The notes: generated by a model not told the origin, from the sequence alone. 64,000 nt of DNA from Polyangiaceae bacterium (GCA_019637295.1 JAHBVX010000001.1:285501-349500), one strand, 5' to 3'; shown: positions 17,054-25,451, numbered from the stretch's first letter. Numbers and translations are program-made.

Positions 17054-18123
17054 GGCTCGTCCTCGACCCGCCGCCAGGGCGCGGGAGGCGACGACCAGTC
17101 CCGGGGCTGGCCGGTGCGCTCGGCGTCGGCCACGCGTTGCCGCGCCCAAGCGCCCAGGGTCGTGAGCGCTTGGGCATCCGAGTGACCTGCTCGAGCGCGA
17201 AAGGACAACGCATGGCGGTCGCTGCGAGTGAACGCGCGCGGTGACAGTTCGTTGGGCTCGACGTGCAGACCGACTTCAGCGTCGTCCGTCGCGAAGATGG
17301 CCACCGGCCGGAGCTCGACCGGCGGGGCAGCGCCTACGGGCTTGGCGTAGACCGTGACCGAGCCGTCCGGGCTCCAGCCGATCTGCCGCACGGCGCCAGG
17401 CGCGAAGGGCATGGCGCGGGACAGCTCGCCGAAGGCGAGTCCCGTGAGGTCCTGCAGTAGCTCGTCGGCGCGCTCTTGACCGTCGGGAGGCACCGCGACG
17501 AACACGGCGCGCGTCGTCGTCGTCGCGCCGAACACGTCCGAGGAGCGCACCCAGCCAGCGGCCGGCGCGAAGCCGGCGAGCGCCTCCGGCACGCCCGACA
17601 CCCCGAGCGCCGCGAAGCTGCGCCGCTGATGGTAGAGCTTGCGAACGACCCGCGCGCGCTCGACGTTGAGCCCGATCACCTCCGCTTGCCCGAGCCCGGC
17701 CGAATCGAGCGCCGTGAGCAGCTCCTCACGCAGCGACTGCGCAGCGTCCGACGCGTTGGCGTAGAGCTTGAGCGCCGGGCTGTCGCCTCCGACATCCCAG
17801 CCCACGATCAACGGCAGCCTGAGGCGCTCGACCGCCTGCAGCAGCCGCTCGCACTCGGGCGCCCAGCGCAGCCCCAGCGCGCTCGCCACCCGCTCGGCCG
17901 CCGTGCGAGTCGAGCGCTCCAGCATCATGCGCCCGGCCCGCACCCCGCCACTCGGCGTCCAGCGCACGGACGCCTCGGGCGAGGCCGAGTCCGCGATGAG
18001 CTCCACCAGCTCGTCCGCCAGACGCCGCGCGGCCTCGGGTGGGAGCGCGGGAAGCAGCGCTCGGCAGAGGTCCTGTGCGGGGATCACCCGGCACAGCGTA
18101 TCGCGTGGCGTCGAGCGCCGCAC
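17050..18123 (-). CDS. Hypothetical protein in a radical SAM unit
   Basis: This 357-residue cytoplasmic protein is unrecognised. Strand-rich segments of the form hxxGWDxxGxxPxLKLYAN and QIGWSPDGSVTVYAKP alternate with helices. This loosely recalls the repeated strand pattern of ABBA prenyltransferase folds, a weak resemblance I would not annotate from. The start is either ATG 18123 or GTG 18087. It is the first gene of the minus-strand unit with the SPL-like radical SAM and TPR genes, and it is divergent from the 18182 gene across a 58-bp gap that must hold both promoters. Confidence 0.55.
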   Translation of the reverse strand: MRRSTPRDTLCRVIPAQDLCRALLPALPPEAARRLADELVELIADSASPEASVRWTPSGGVRAGRMMLERSTRTAAERVASALGLRWAPECERLLQAVERLRLPLIVGWDVGGDSPALKLYANASDAAQSLREELLTALDSAGLGQAEVIGLNVERARVVRKLYHQRRSFAALGVSGVPEALAGFAPAAGWVRSSDVFGATTTTRAVFVAVPPDGQERADELLQDLTGLAFGELSRAMPFAPGAVRQIGWSPDGSVTVYAKPVGAAPPVELRPVAIFATDDAEVGLHVEPNELSPRAFTRSDRHALSFRARAGHSDAQALTTLGAWARQRVADAERTGQPRDWSSPPAPWRRVEDEP

Positions 18124-18181
18124 CTACGACCTCGGGCGTCTCGACGGCGCCGCGAGTCTCGGTCAAGCTGCCGAACGCCCC

Positions 18182-19075
18182 GTGACCGCGACGTACCTCG
18201 ATCCGAATGTGCTGGAGCCGCTAGCCTTGCTGCCGGCCGCCGAGGCGGATCGCCATTTCGACTACTGCCTCGAGCCCTACCGGCCGCGACGCCCCTGGTC
18301 GGGCAAGCTGCGCGCGGAGAACCTGCTCTGGCACTCGCTCCTCGTCGCGCGGCAGCGCGCCACGTGGCGCGCGCTGCTCGAGGCCGTGCAGCGGCACGTC
18401 GGCAAGGATCTGACCGTGTGGGGCGTGAAGTGGGACGGCGAGCGGCTGTGGTGGGAGCTGTACTTCTACGACCCGCGCAAGGAGTCAGCCCGCGCTACCA
18501 TCGCGTCGCTCACCGAGGCGCTGGCGCCGTGGCTCAGGCTCGGGCCTCGGGTGCCCGAGACGGTGCCCTACATGATGTTCAGCTTCGATCTGTCCGCCGC
18601 GGCGAGCGCGAGCGGCGAGGTCACCGCGCTGAACCTGTACCTGACCGGCGAGCAGGCCCACGCCGGACGCTCCTATCGAGTGACCGACGCCGGCGCGGAG
18701 CTCGAGAACACGTATCGCTTCATGGAGCCCAAGCGCAACATCGACGAAGTGCTGCCCCTGATCGAGGCCAGTGTGTTCGTGGACTACAGCGCCCGTGAAC
18801 GGCTCAAGGACGTGCTCTTCCCGGTGCTGTTTGCCTGCAAGAAGGTGTGCATCTCGAAGAAGCGCGATCGGGACGCCATCTATTTTTCTGGCATCGCGGT
18901 GGACCAGCTGCTGTGGTTCCTGCGGCGATTCGCCTACCCAGTCCCGCTCGTGAGCTTCGTGGAGCGTCATCAGGAGCAGTTCGAGCACTTGTTCTTCGAC
19001 GTGGGCATCGACTACCGAACGGACGCGAGCGGCCGCATCGTCTACCCCAAGACCAGCTACTACGGGACGCTCTGA
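18182..19075 (+). CDS. Hypothetical protein coupled to a radical SAM gene
   Basis: This 297-residue protein starts at GTG 18182; the frame is open further upstream only as antisense shadow. It contains WGVKWDGERLWWELYFYDP, a second strand pair ending in ALNLYLTG, and a C-terminal DVGIDYRTDASGRIVYP segment. These repeated strand-turn-strand elements separated by helices echo the neighbouring minus-strand unknown (17050-18123). No catalytic motif is evident. Its TGA shares a base with the ATG of the radical SAM gene (TGATG), so the two are almost certainly made together. Confidence 0.6.
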   Translation: MTATYLDPNVLEPLALLPAAEADRHFDYCLEPYRPRRPWSGKLRAENLLWHSLLVARQRATWRALLEAVQRHVGKDLTVWGVKWDGERLWWELYFYDPRKESARATIASLTEALAPWLRLGPRVPETVPYMMFSFDLSAAASASGEVTALNLYLTGEQAHAGRSYRVTDAGAELENTYRFMEPKRNIDEVLPLIEASVFVDYSARERLKDVLFPVLFACKKVCISKKRDRDAIYFSGIAVDQLLWFLRRFAYPVPLVSFVERHQEQFEHLFFDVGIDYRTDASGRIVYPKTSYYGTL

Positions 19076-20424
19076 TGCACAGCTACAAGGGTCGCTTCGA
19101 GCCGACGCGCTTCGAAGATCTCACCGTGACCGTGGACTTCCACTGCCACAGCGCTTGCCGCTTCTGCATCGTGCAAGAGGGCATGAATCGCTTCAAGGGC
19201 GTGCCCTTCGAGACCTTCCAGCGCGCGGTGGACGACAACCAGAAGGAGCTGCGCTACCGGCGCGTCACCTTCACCGGAGGGGAGGTCACCCTCGAGGCGC
19301 GCCTGTTCGACTACATCCGCCATGCGCGGGAGTCGGGCACCTTCGAGCATCTGCGCCTGCAGACCAACGGCCGCCTGCTCGCGGACATGAGCTTCGCTCG
19401 GCGCCTCGTGGACGCAGGGATCGACGAGTTCTTCGTGTCCCTGCACGGCCACGACGCGGAGACCCAGGACTACATCTCTCAGCGCCCCGGCAGCTTCGAC
19501 CAGGCCATGCGAGGCATGGAGAACCTGGTGTCCCTCGGCGTATGTCTCATGACCAACACCGTGCTGACCACGCTCAACCAGCCCCACCTCGCGCAGATCG
19601 TCGAGACCGTGCGGCGCTTCTCCCCGACGCGCATGGAGTTCTGGAACTACCTGCCGATGGAAGATCACGCGGACGAGCGGGGCCTCATCTCTCCCCTCGC
19701 GGAGCTCGGGCCGTCGCTGCGGGCGGCCCTCGACCGCGCCGAGCAGCTGGGCATCGAGACCGCGGTCAAGTACGTGCCGCGCTGTGTGCTCGGCAGCCAC
19801 GCGCGCGCACAGGACAACACCCAGCCGGACGTCGTGATCGCCGAGGTGTTCTACGATCTCTACCCCAAGTTCTCGTGCCTGTACGAAGCCAAGTGCGAGT
19901 ACGCCGAGACGTGCCTGGGTCTGCACCACGCCTACATCGAGAAGCTCGGCTGGGAGCCGGAGCTGCTCGTGCCTTATCCTCGCAGCACGCCCTGGGCGGA
20001 GCCCGAGTACGGCCCCTGGGTGGGGTCGGATCAACCGGGGCGGGGTAGCGCTCCCGCCACGGATCACCCCGACTGGGCGCGCCTCGTGGCCGGTGTGGCT
20101 GAGCGCCACGGCGCCCAGCTCGCCGAGGTCGTCCTGCAGCGGCGCGCCTGCTTGTTTCGCTTCGAACAGGGCGACGGCGGGGTCGATCTGGTGGTGACGG
20201 CCCGCAGCGAAGCCGGTCCCGCGCTCGCGCGCAGCCGCTCCTTCAACGTGCACTACCGCAACGCCCGTGGCTCCGACACAGACGGGCTCCGGCCACTCGT
20301 GACGGACGCCGTCGCGGCCATCGTCGAGCGCGACCAAGGAGAGATGCTGCTGGACCAGCGCAAGGGCCTGGTGGGCGATCAGGCCGTGCGAACGCGACCG
20401 AAGCGGTCAGGGCCGCCTGGCTGA
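19075..20424 (+). CDS. Radical SAM protein with C-terminal SPASM/twitch-like cysteines
   Basis: This 449-residue protein has C24-x3-C28-x2-C31 (CHSACRFC), the FTGGE SAM-binding motif at about residues 66-70, and the QTNGR segment near 96-100. Further cysteines at 237, 268, 274 and 280, with C-x5-C-x5-C spacing, resemble an auxiliary-cluster domain as in peptide-modifying radical SAM enzymes. The last 130 residues are an extra domain. The ATG overlaps the upstream stop. A Cys-rich lipoprotein starts 8 nt downstream after a GAGGA site embedded in this gene's stop, so they are co-transcribed. Peptide modification is a hypothesis; the family is otherwise unidentified. Confidence 0.75.
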   Translation: MHSYKGRFEPTRFEDLTVTVDFHCHSACRFCIVQEGMNRFKGVPFETFQRAVDDNQKELRYRRVTFTGGEVTLEARLFDYIRHARESGTFEHLRLQTNGRLLADMSFARRLVDAGIDEFFVSLHGHDAETQDYISQRPGSFDQAMRGMENLVSLGVCLMTNTVLTTLNQPHLAQIVETVRRFSPTRMEFWNYLPMEDHADERGLISPLAELGPSLRAALDRAEQLGIETAVKYVPRCVLGSHARAQDNTQPDVVIAEVFYDLYPKFSCLYEAKCEYAETCLGLHHAYIEKLGWEPELLVPYPRSTPWAEPEYGPWVGSDQPGRGSAPATDHPDWARLVAGVAERHGAQLAEVVLQRRACLFRFEQGDGGVDLVVTARSEAGPALARSRSFNVHYRNARGSDTDGLRPLVTDAVAAIVERDQGEMLLDQRKGLVGDQAVRTRPKRSGPPG

Positions 20425-20432
20425 GGATCATC

Positions 20433-20810
20433 GTGGCTCGAGTGACAAACCCCGTCATCGCCTTCTTGTTCGCCCAGAGCGTCATCGGCTGCGGCACCGT
20501 TGAGCGTGACGCCGAGCTGACCGACGCCGGCGTGGAAGGTGGAGCCCAGAGCGATGCGCCAGCCCTGACCAAGTGTAACGGTTGTCTAGCGCTGAAGGGA
20601 GGGGCGAGCGCCCACCCTTGCCCGGGCGCGAAGGAGCAACTGGGGCTGCTGAACGGATGCCTGTGTGAGCAGTGCCCAATGTGTTCCATCTTCTGTCCGA
20701 CCGTGCAGGGACCCGTCACCGACGAGTGTCGCGACTGCGCCTTGGATCCTCCCGCGTGCAGGGAGCTCGGCGCGGCCTGCAACGCTGACACGCGTCACTA
20801 CGACGAGTAG
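20433..20810 (+). CDS. Small Cys-rich lipoprotein
   Basis: This 125-residue protein begins at GTG 20433, preceded by GAGGA that overlaps the stop of the radical SAM gene. Its signal peptide has a lipobox ending in VIGC (Cys20). The mature part has twelve more Cys, mostly in CxC or CxxC arrangements (CNGC, CLCEQCPMC, CRDC), with no known domain. Immediate coupling to a radical SAM enzyme with extra cluster-binding cysteines makes it a candidate partner or substrate, but it could simply be a disulfide-rich surface protein. The gene converges on the RRM gene with a shared hairpin between them. Confidence 0.65.
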   Translation: MARVTNPVIAFLFAQSVIGCGTVERDAELTDAGVEGGAQSDAPALTKCNGCLALKGGASAHPCPGAKEQLGLLNGCLCEQCPMCSIFCPTVQGPVTDECRDCALDPPACRELGAACNADTRHYDE

Positions 20811-20851
20811 CGGCGACGGGCAGCTCGGGCTCTTCGCGCCCACAAAACGAC

Positions 20852-20888
20852 CGCGGGCAGCGAGGCATCTCTGCGCTCGCCGCCCGCG
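20852..20888. terminator. Hairpin between convergent lipoprotein and RRM genes
   Basis: Positions 20852-20864 pair with 20876-20888 in a 13-bp GC-rich stem with one mismatch and an 11-nt loop. The hairpin lies in the 100-bp gap between two convergent genes, so it can serve as a bidirectional terminator. Confidence 0.6.
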
Positions 20889-20911
20889 AAGCCCCCCGGT
20901 GTTCTACTGGC

Positions 20912-21229
20912 TTACCAGCGGCCGCCGCCGCCGCCGCCGCCACGGCCACCACGGCCGCCGCCGCCGCCGCCGCCGCGGTTCTGTCGCTCCTCGGCCTCGT
21001 TGACCTTGAGCGCGCGGCCGTCGAGCATCGCGCCGTTCATTTCGGCGATGGCTTTCTGCGCCGCCTCGGCGGAGCCCATCGTGACGAAACCAAAGCCGCG
21101 CGACTGACCCGTCTCGCGGTCCGAGACGACGTGCACGTCGGTGATCTCACCGAACGCTGAAAAGGCCTGGCGAACGCTGTCGGTGTCCGCGTTGAAGGAG
21201 AGGTTGCCAACGTAAAGACGGTTACCCAT
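20912..21229 (-). CDS. Gly-rich RRM RNA-binding protein
   Basis: This 105-residue protein has one RNA recognition motif. RNP-2 is LYVGNL at residues 4-9 and RNP-1 is RGFGFVTM near residues 44-51. A C-terminal tail of about 20 residues of Gly and Arg follows. It matches the small single-RRM proteins of myxobacteria and cyanobacteria, which are often cold-induced and act on mRNA. The ATG at 21229 begins exactly where RRM homology begins; the open frame upstream is untranslated leader. That 245-nt leader contains an inverted repeat 20 nt before the start (see 21250-21283), suggesting post-transcriptional control. Confidence 0.88.
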   Translation of the reverse strand: MGNRLYVGNLSFNADTDSVRQAFSAFGEITDVHVVSDRETGQSRGFGFVTMGSAEAAQKAIAEMNGAMLDGRALKVNEAEERQNRGGGGGGGRGGRGGGGGGGRW

Positions 21230-21249
21230 GATTGATCTCGATTCGTGTC

Positions 21250-21283
21250 TCGGCTCGAAAGTCCTGCCTTCCAATCGAGCCGA
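21250..21283 (-). promoter_or_regulatory. Perfect 9-bp inverted repeat in the leader of the RRM gene
   Basis: TCGGCTCGA at 21250-21258 and TCGAGCCGA at 21275-21283 form a perfect 9-bp stem with a 16-nt loop, ending 20 nt upstream of the RRM start codon. In the transcript it would lie next to the ribosome site, where an RNA-binding product could act on its own mRNA. Its function is inferred from position only. Confidence 0.45.
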
Positions 21284-21475
21284 AGAATCGGAGGAGGGCG
21301 CGAGAAAACCTCGCTCACATCGTTGCCGCTTGCAGCGACCTCCGCGATCCCAAACACGTCGAGAGAGCGTCGTCGTCGTTACCGGTGACTCAGTGACGGG
21401 GCGGAACTTAGTCCCCTCCGGCCCAAGTGCAAAGGGAATCGGAGGTTTCTCGCGAACTCCCCAGCCAAGCCTCAC

Positions 21476-22672
21476 TCAAAGTATTGAAACTGTGGAACTT
21501 CTTCGGGCAGACCCTCGGGCCCCCAGCTCCACCAGCGCCCGCTCGAGGCCCGCGACCTTGCTCTCGAGCCCGTGAGCGAATGCGTCGGGACTGTCGAGGG
21601 TCCGCCACACCTCCCAGCAGGACCGCGTCACGGCGCCCTCGAAGAAGTCGGCGACCGCGGCGGGCGCCTCGGGTCCACCGCGCCGGAGCAACCGGCGCGC
21701 GCGCTCGCTGAGCAGTGACCAGATGCCGGCCGGTATGGCGTGGTAGGCCATGCCGTGGGTCGCCATGTCGTGGGAGAGCATGCCGACGTCCACCGGGTTG
21801 AGCGAGAAGAGTCTCGAGCGCCGCAGCACGTAGTGCGCCATGACGGACCAGCGTGGCGCGAGCAGCACGGGGAACGCGTCCTGCTCCACCAGACTCGTGA
21901 CCCACGCCCGAGCGCTCACCGAGCCGCCTCTGCCGCGATGCATGGCGAAGCGCAAGGGGGCCGCGCCAGACCGCCGACCGCGCGAGCGGTCGTAGGTGTG
22001 TGGGGTCGGCACGGTTCGCGCGAAGCCGGCGGTGAATCCGAAACCGAGCGCTGCGAAGTAGCTCCGGAACACGCGCCGCCGGTGCAGGCGGTGTGGCAAT
22101 GGGTACACCGCACCGGACGGAGGGACCAGGCGGCTCACCGGCGCTGGGTAGTGAATCGAGAGCCCGGGCGCGGCGAGGACGCGTCGCGCGGTGGGACGTG
22201 CGGCGTAGAGCAGTTCGAAATTCTTCGCGTCGGCGGCGAGTAAGCGATGGTCGGGATCGCTCTGCAGCGAGGCGGCCTCGACGCGGCTCTCCGCCAGCAC
22301 CTCTTCGAGCAGATCGGCGTCGGTGGCCTCCGTGGTCGCCCACCGCCGTACGGCGCCCGCTCCACTTCGGGCGAGGCTCGCCGCCAGCGCGGCGCACGCT
22401 GCGGTGCCGGCGTGCCTCTCGGAAGGGGGGACCCAGCTCACCTCGAGACCGGCACCGGACGCGCTCGACGGTCCCGCGCCGGCAGGACCCACTTCGAGGC
22501 GCAGCAGGCGCCGTTGCTCGTCGGCGAGCTCGACGGTCAACGCGCCGCGGGTTTCATGGGGGTGGATGTCCCGCAAGCGGTAGTCCCCCACCACCGCGTG
22601 ATCCAGCCTCCACTCGGGACCGAGCAGCGCGTGGAGCCGGCGCGGCGTGAGCTTCTCGACGGACAGCGACAT
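21476..22672 (-). CDS. Protein of unknown function, homolog of the 12658-13935 product
   Basis: This 398-residue protein starts at ATG 22672 (MSLSVEKL); the longer open frame to 23227 is only shadow of the toxin-antitoxin genes. The family is unknown. It shares with the 12658 product the LGFGF segment, a conserved middle ending in a FSLNP-like turn, and HDMATHGMAYH against HDLGVHALPVH. There is no signal peptide or transmembrane helix. The stop lies at the start of the RRM leader, so it could share regulation with that gene in neither direction. It is divergent from the HepT/MntA pair across about 75 bp. Confidence 0.6.
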   Translation of the reverse strand: MSLSVEKLTPRRLHALLGPEWRLDHAVVGDYRLRDIHPHETRGALTVELADEQRRLLRLEVGPAGAGPSSASGAGLEVSWVPPSERHAGTAACAALAASLARSGAGAVRRWATTEATDADLLEEVLAESRVEAASLQSDPDHRLLAADAKNFELLYAARPTARRVLAAPGLSIHYPAPVSRLVPPSGAVYPLPHRLHRRRVFRSYFAALGFGFTAGFARTVPTPHTYDRSRGRRSGAAPLRFAMHRGRGGSVSARAWVTSLVEQDAFPVLLAPRWSVMAHYVLRRSRLFSLNPVDVGMLSHDMATHGMAYHAIPAGIWSLLSERARRLLRRGGPEAPAAVADFFEGAVTRSCWEVWRTLDSPDAFAHGLESKVAGLERALVELGARGSARRSSTVSIL

Positions 22673-22746
22673 CCTCGGTGCTGGGCGGGAGCGTAGCAGA
22701 CGCCGCGCTCGATCTCTCTCGGGTTCGGTTCTGTTAGAGTGCCCCG

Positions 22747-23223
22747 GTGAGCAGCGAGCAAGCCCTGTCCGCGGAGGTCGAAGGAGCCCTCGCCGCCGCT
22801 GCACGGGCTTGGCCCGAGGCCGAGCTGCTGATGCTCTTTGGCTCTGCGTCGCGAGGGCGAATGGGTCCGGGCTCGGACGTGGACCTGTTGGTGAGGGTGA
22901 CGCGGGGGAGCGAGGTTGACCCCGAAGCGCGGGAACGCTTCCTGGAGCAAGCCGTCCGCGCCACAGGGCGGGAAGTGGATCTCGTGATCGAGAGCCCGTC
23001 CACCTCGGTGATCCTACGCCGCGAGGTGGCTGCGCGAGGGCGACCGCTGTTCGAACGCTATGCCAATTCGGCGCGGTGCTTTCGGGTCGAGGCCGTCGCC
23101 GCATACGTCGAGCTGGAACCCCAACTTCGCAAGATTGGCGAGGCGATTCGGGCCCGCGCCGTTCGTGACGGCGAGGCCGCGCGTAAGAGGCTCGAGCTGC
23201 GGGAGGCTCGAGGTGGTGGATGA
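22747..23223 (+). CDS. mntA: MntA-like minimal nucleotidyltransferase antitoxin
   Basis: This 158-residue protein has the minimal nucleotidyltransferase signature GS-x10-D-x-D: Gly32, Ser33, Asp44 and Asp46, with a third Asp78 in GREVDLV. In type VII toxin-antitoxin systems this enzyme AMPylates the HEPN toxin to silence it. The GTG start at 22747 has no clear Shine-Dalgarno site. The gene overlaps the following HEPN gene by 11 nt, the usual coupled order for this system. A residual 60-residue C-terminal helix region is present beyond the core fold. Confidence 0.85.
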   Translation: MSSEQALSAEVEGALAAAARAWPEAELLMLFGSASRGRMGPGSDVDLLVRVTRGSEVDPEARERFLEQAVRATGREVDLVIESPSTSVILRREVAARGRPLFERYANSARCFRVEAVAAYVELEPQLRKIGEAIRARAVRDGEAARKRLELREARGGG

Positions 23224-23623
23224 ACATCTGATCGAGCAGCGGCTCGGCGCGATTCGTGACCGGGTCGACCGCGTCGCGCAGCTCTTGCCCTCCGAGCGCA
23301 CGACCTTCCTGTCCGATCGCTCCGCCCAGGAGCTCGTCGCGTTCAACCTATTCGTGGCGTTTCAGGACGCACTCGACCTCGCGGGACACGTGATCGCCGA
23401 TCGCGGGCTCGAACTTCCTACGACCGCTCGAGAGCACTTCGAGATCCTCGCTCGCGCCCGAGTATTGTCGCCGACGGTGGCGTCCGCCATGGCCGGTTGC
23501 GTGGGGCTGCGCAACCTGATTGCCCACGCCTACGGTAGCCTCGACCTGGCTCGACTGTACGACGAGCTGCCTGCCGGGAGGGACGCGCTGCTGGCGTTCT
23601 GCGGTGAGATCGCCGCGCTGTGA
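23213..23623 (+). CDS. hepT: HepT-like HEPN ribonuclease toxin
   Basis: This 136-residue helical protein has the HEPN active motif R-x4-H-x-Y at Arg100, His105 and Tyr107 (RNLIAHAY), complete and apparently active. The HepT family cleaves RNA or tRNA and is neutralised by MntA-mediated AMPylation at the Tyr. The start is GTG 23213 or GTG 23216; both overlap the antitoxin gene. With the preceding gene it forms a complete type VII pair. No recombinase or att site flanks it in the sequence. Confidence 0.85.
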   Translation: MVDEHLIEQRLGAIRDRVDRVAQLLPSERTTFLSDRSAQELVAFNLFVAFQDALDLAGHVIADRGLELPTTAREHFEILARARVLSPTVASAMAGCVGLRNLIAHAYGSLDLARLYDELPAGRDALLAFCGEIAAL

Positions 23624-23711
23624 GGTGCGCCGCTTCGCAGCTTCGAGATGGGGCGCCCAGACCGATCGACGGATGACCGCGCGGCGCTGGGCGCGCTACC
23701 GTCGTCCGGCC

Positions 23712-25307
23712 ATGAACGCCCCGCTCGCCCGCGCGCTCCTCGTCCTCTTGCTGCTCGCGCTGCCCGCCGTGGCGCGGGCGCAGGCGCCCCGAGAGGCGCC
23801 GCCCCCCGAGGACCTCGATCGCTCCACACCCCAAGCCTCCTTGGAGTTCTTCCTGGACGCGACCAGCCGGGGTCGCTTCGACGACGCTGCTCGCGTGCTC
23901 GATCTGCGTCACCTGTCGGCCGCGGAGCGCGCGCGGCGTGGACCCGAGCTCGCGCGCCAGCTTCGCTACGTCCTGGATCGCAAGCTGCGTATCGATCTGG
24001 CGGATGTGTCGCGGGACCCGGCGGGTAACCCAGCTGACGGGCCCTTCACCGACACCATCGGCGAGATCGTGACCAGCGGCACCAAGCTGTCCATCAAGCT
24101 GCAGCGGATCCCCTCGCCGCCCGGGACTGCGTGGGTGTTCTCGCGCTCCACCGTGCAGGTGATCGACGAGCTGTACGCCGTGCATGGACCGGGCTGGGTG
24201 GGAGAGCGGCTGCCGCCGTGGTCGCACCGCATCGGCTTCATGCACATGGCGTTGTGGCAGTGGCTGGCCATCGCGCTGGGCGCCATCGCTGCCTGGCTCT
24301 CCGCCGTGCTCCTCACGTTCTTGCTGTTGTTCGTGGGCAAGCGCGTCGCCGCGCGCACGACGAACACCCTGGACGACTCCATCGTGGCCCACGCGCGCGG
24401 TCCGCTGCGCTTGATGTTCACGCTGCTGCTGGTGCGCATCGCGATCGAGCCCCTGCGTCTCTCGCTCGCGGCACAGGAAGACGTCGCTCAGCTGCTGACC
24501 ACCGGCGCCATCCTGGGGCTGACCTGGGGCGTGATGCGGGTGCTACACGCCGTGGGCGACTGGCTGGTGGCGGGCCTCGCGGTGCCGGAGGGTCCGAACG
24601 CAGAGGTCGTGCGCCACGGGCAGCGAACGCGCATGAAGGTCGCGCGTCAGGCCCTCAACGCCGTGGTGGCCTTCGTGGGCGTCAGCATCGCGCTCACCCA
24701 GTTCGAGCTGGTGCGCAAGGTCGGCGTGTCGCTGCTCGCGTCCGCCGGGTTGGTGGGCGTCGTCTTGGGCATCGCGGCCCAGAAGTCGATCGCCAATTTG
24801 GTCGCAGGGCTCCAGCTCCTGATCGCTCAGCCCATTCGCATCGGGGATCGGGTGCAGCTCTCCGGGGACGTGGGCTGGATCGAAGAGATCACGCTCACCT
24901 ACGTGACCATGAAGACCTGGGACGGACGCCGTCGGGTGTTTCCCATCACGTACTTCATCGAGAATCAGTTCGACAACTGGACCAAGACCTCGCCGCAGAA
25001 GATCGCGTCCATCCTGGTGCACGCCGACTACCGCGCGCCGGTGGCGGAGCTGCGCACCCGCGCAAAGGCCCTGGTCGAGGGCGATCCGGACTGGGACGGG
25101 TCCGTGTGCGACTTGGTCGTGACCGAAGCGGGCGAGCGAACCATCACGCTCCGCGTGACGGCGTCGGCTGCGGATGGCGCGAGCGCCTTCGCGCTGTCGT
25201 GTCGGGTGCGCGAGGCGCTGGTCGCCGCGCTGTGCGAGCTCGACGGCGGGGAGCACCTGCCGCGCACGCGCGTCGAGCGTGAGCCCGAAGCAGGGCAAGA
25301 GCGCTGA
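23712..25307 (+). CDS. MscS-family mechanosensitive channel
   Basis: This 531-residue protein has an N-terminal signal peptide (LPAVARA cleavage region) and a periplasmic domain of about 150 residues. Several transmembrane helices follow from about residue 180. The MscS pore helix and beta domain are recognisable in GVVLGIAAQKSIANLVAGL and then IRIGDRVQLSG and FIENQFDNWT. It should gate on membrane tension and release solutes on osmotic downshock. The ATG at 23712 gives the signal peptide; the frame is open upstream but non-coding. The gene converges on the kinase at 25466, and a dispersed repeat with two hairpins lies between them. Confidence 0.88.
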   Translation: MNAPLARALLVLLLLALPAVARAQAPREAPPPEDLDRSTPQASLEFFLDATSRGRFDDAARVLDLRHLSAAERARRGPELARQLRYVLDRKLRIDLADVSRDPAGNPADGPFTDTIGEIVTSGTKLSIKLQRIPSPPGTAWVFSRSTVQVIDELYAVHGPGWVGERLPPWSHRIGFMHMALWQWLAIALGAIAAWLSAVLLTFLLLFVGKRVAARTTNTLDDSIVAHARGPLRLMFTLLLVRIAIEPLRLSLAAQEDVAQLLTTGAILGLTWGVMRVLHAVGDWLVAGLAVPEGPNAEVVRHGQRTRMKVARQALNAVVAFVGVSIALTQFELVRKVGVSLLASAGLVGVVLGIAAQKSIANLVAGLQLLIAQPIRIGDRVQLSGDVGWIEEITLTYVTMKTWDGRRRVFPITYFIENQFDNWTKTSPQKIASILVHADYRAPVAELRTRAKALVEGDPDWDGSVCDLVVTEAGERTITLRVTASAADGASAFALSCRVREALVAALCELDGGEHLPRTRVEREPEAGQER

Positions 25308-25390
25308 AGGGCCGTCAGGAACTGACCCAGTTCGCGCCGGCGGAGCCGGCCCGCGTGGGGTGGGGCCCCGACGAACTCACTTCGGCGGGG

Positions 25391-25412
25391 CGGGGAGGCG
25401 CGTGCCTCCCCG
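25391..25412. terminator. 9-bp GC hairpin between convergent genes
   Basis: Positions 25391-25399 pair perfectly with 25404-25412 with a 4-nt loop (GGGGAGGC against GCCTCCCC, plus one flanking pair). It sits between the convergent MscS and kinase genes within repeat A and is a strong terminator candidate for both strands. Confidence 0.6.
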
Positions 25413-25425
25413 GTGAAGGCATGAA

Positions 25426-25451
25426 AGAGCTGTCGATTACTCGACAGCTCT
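25426..25451. terminator. 11-bp perfect inverted repeat between convergent genes
   Basis: AGAGCTGTCGA at 25426-25436 and TCGACAGCTCT at 25441-25451 form a perfect 11-bp stem with the loop TTAC. It ends 15 nt before the stop of the kinase gene at 25466, so it probably terminates that gene or forms a double terminator with the hairpin at 25391. Confidence 0.65.

Noticed and set aside
23060-23212. Longer HEPN frame starting at 23060
   Set aside because: The extra N-terminal 51 codons overlap the antitoxin in another frame and lack homology; the GTG at 23213 gives the typical protein length.
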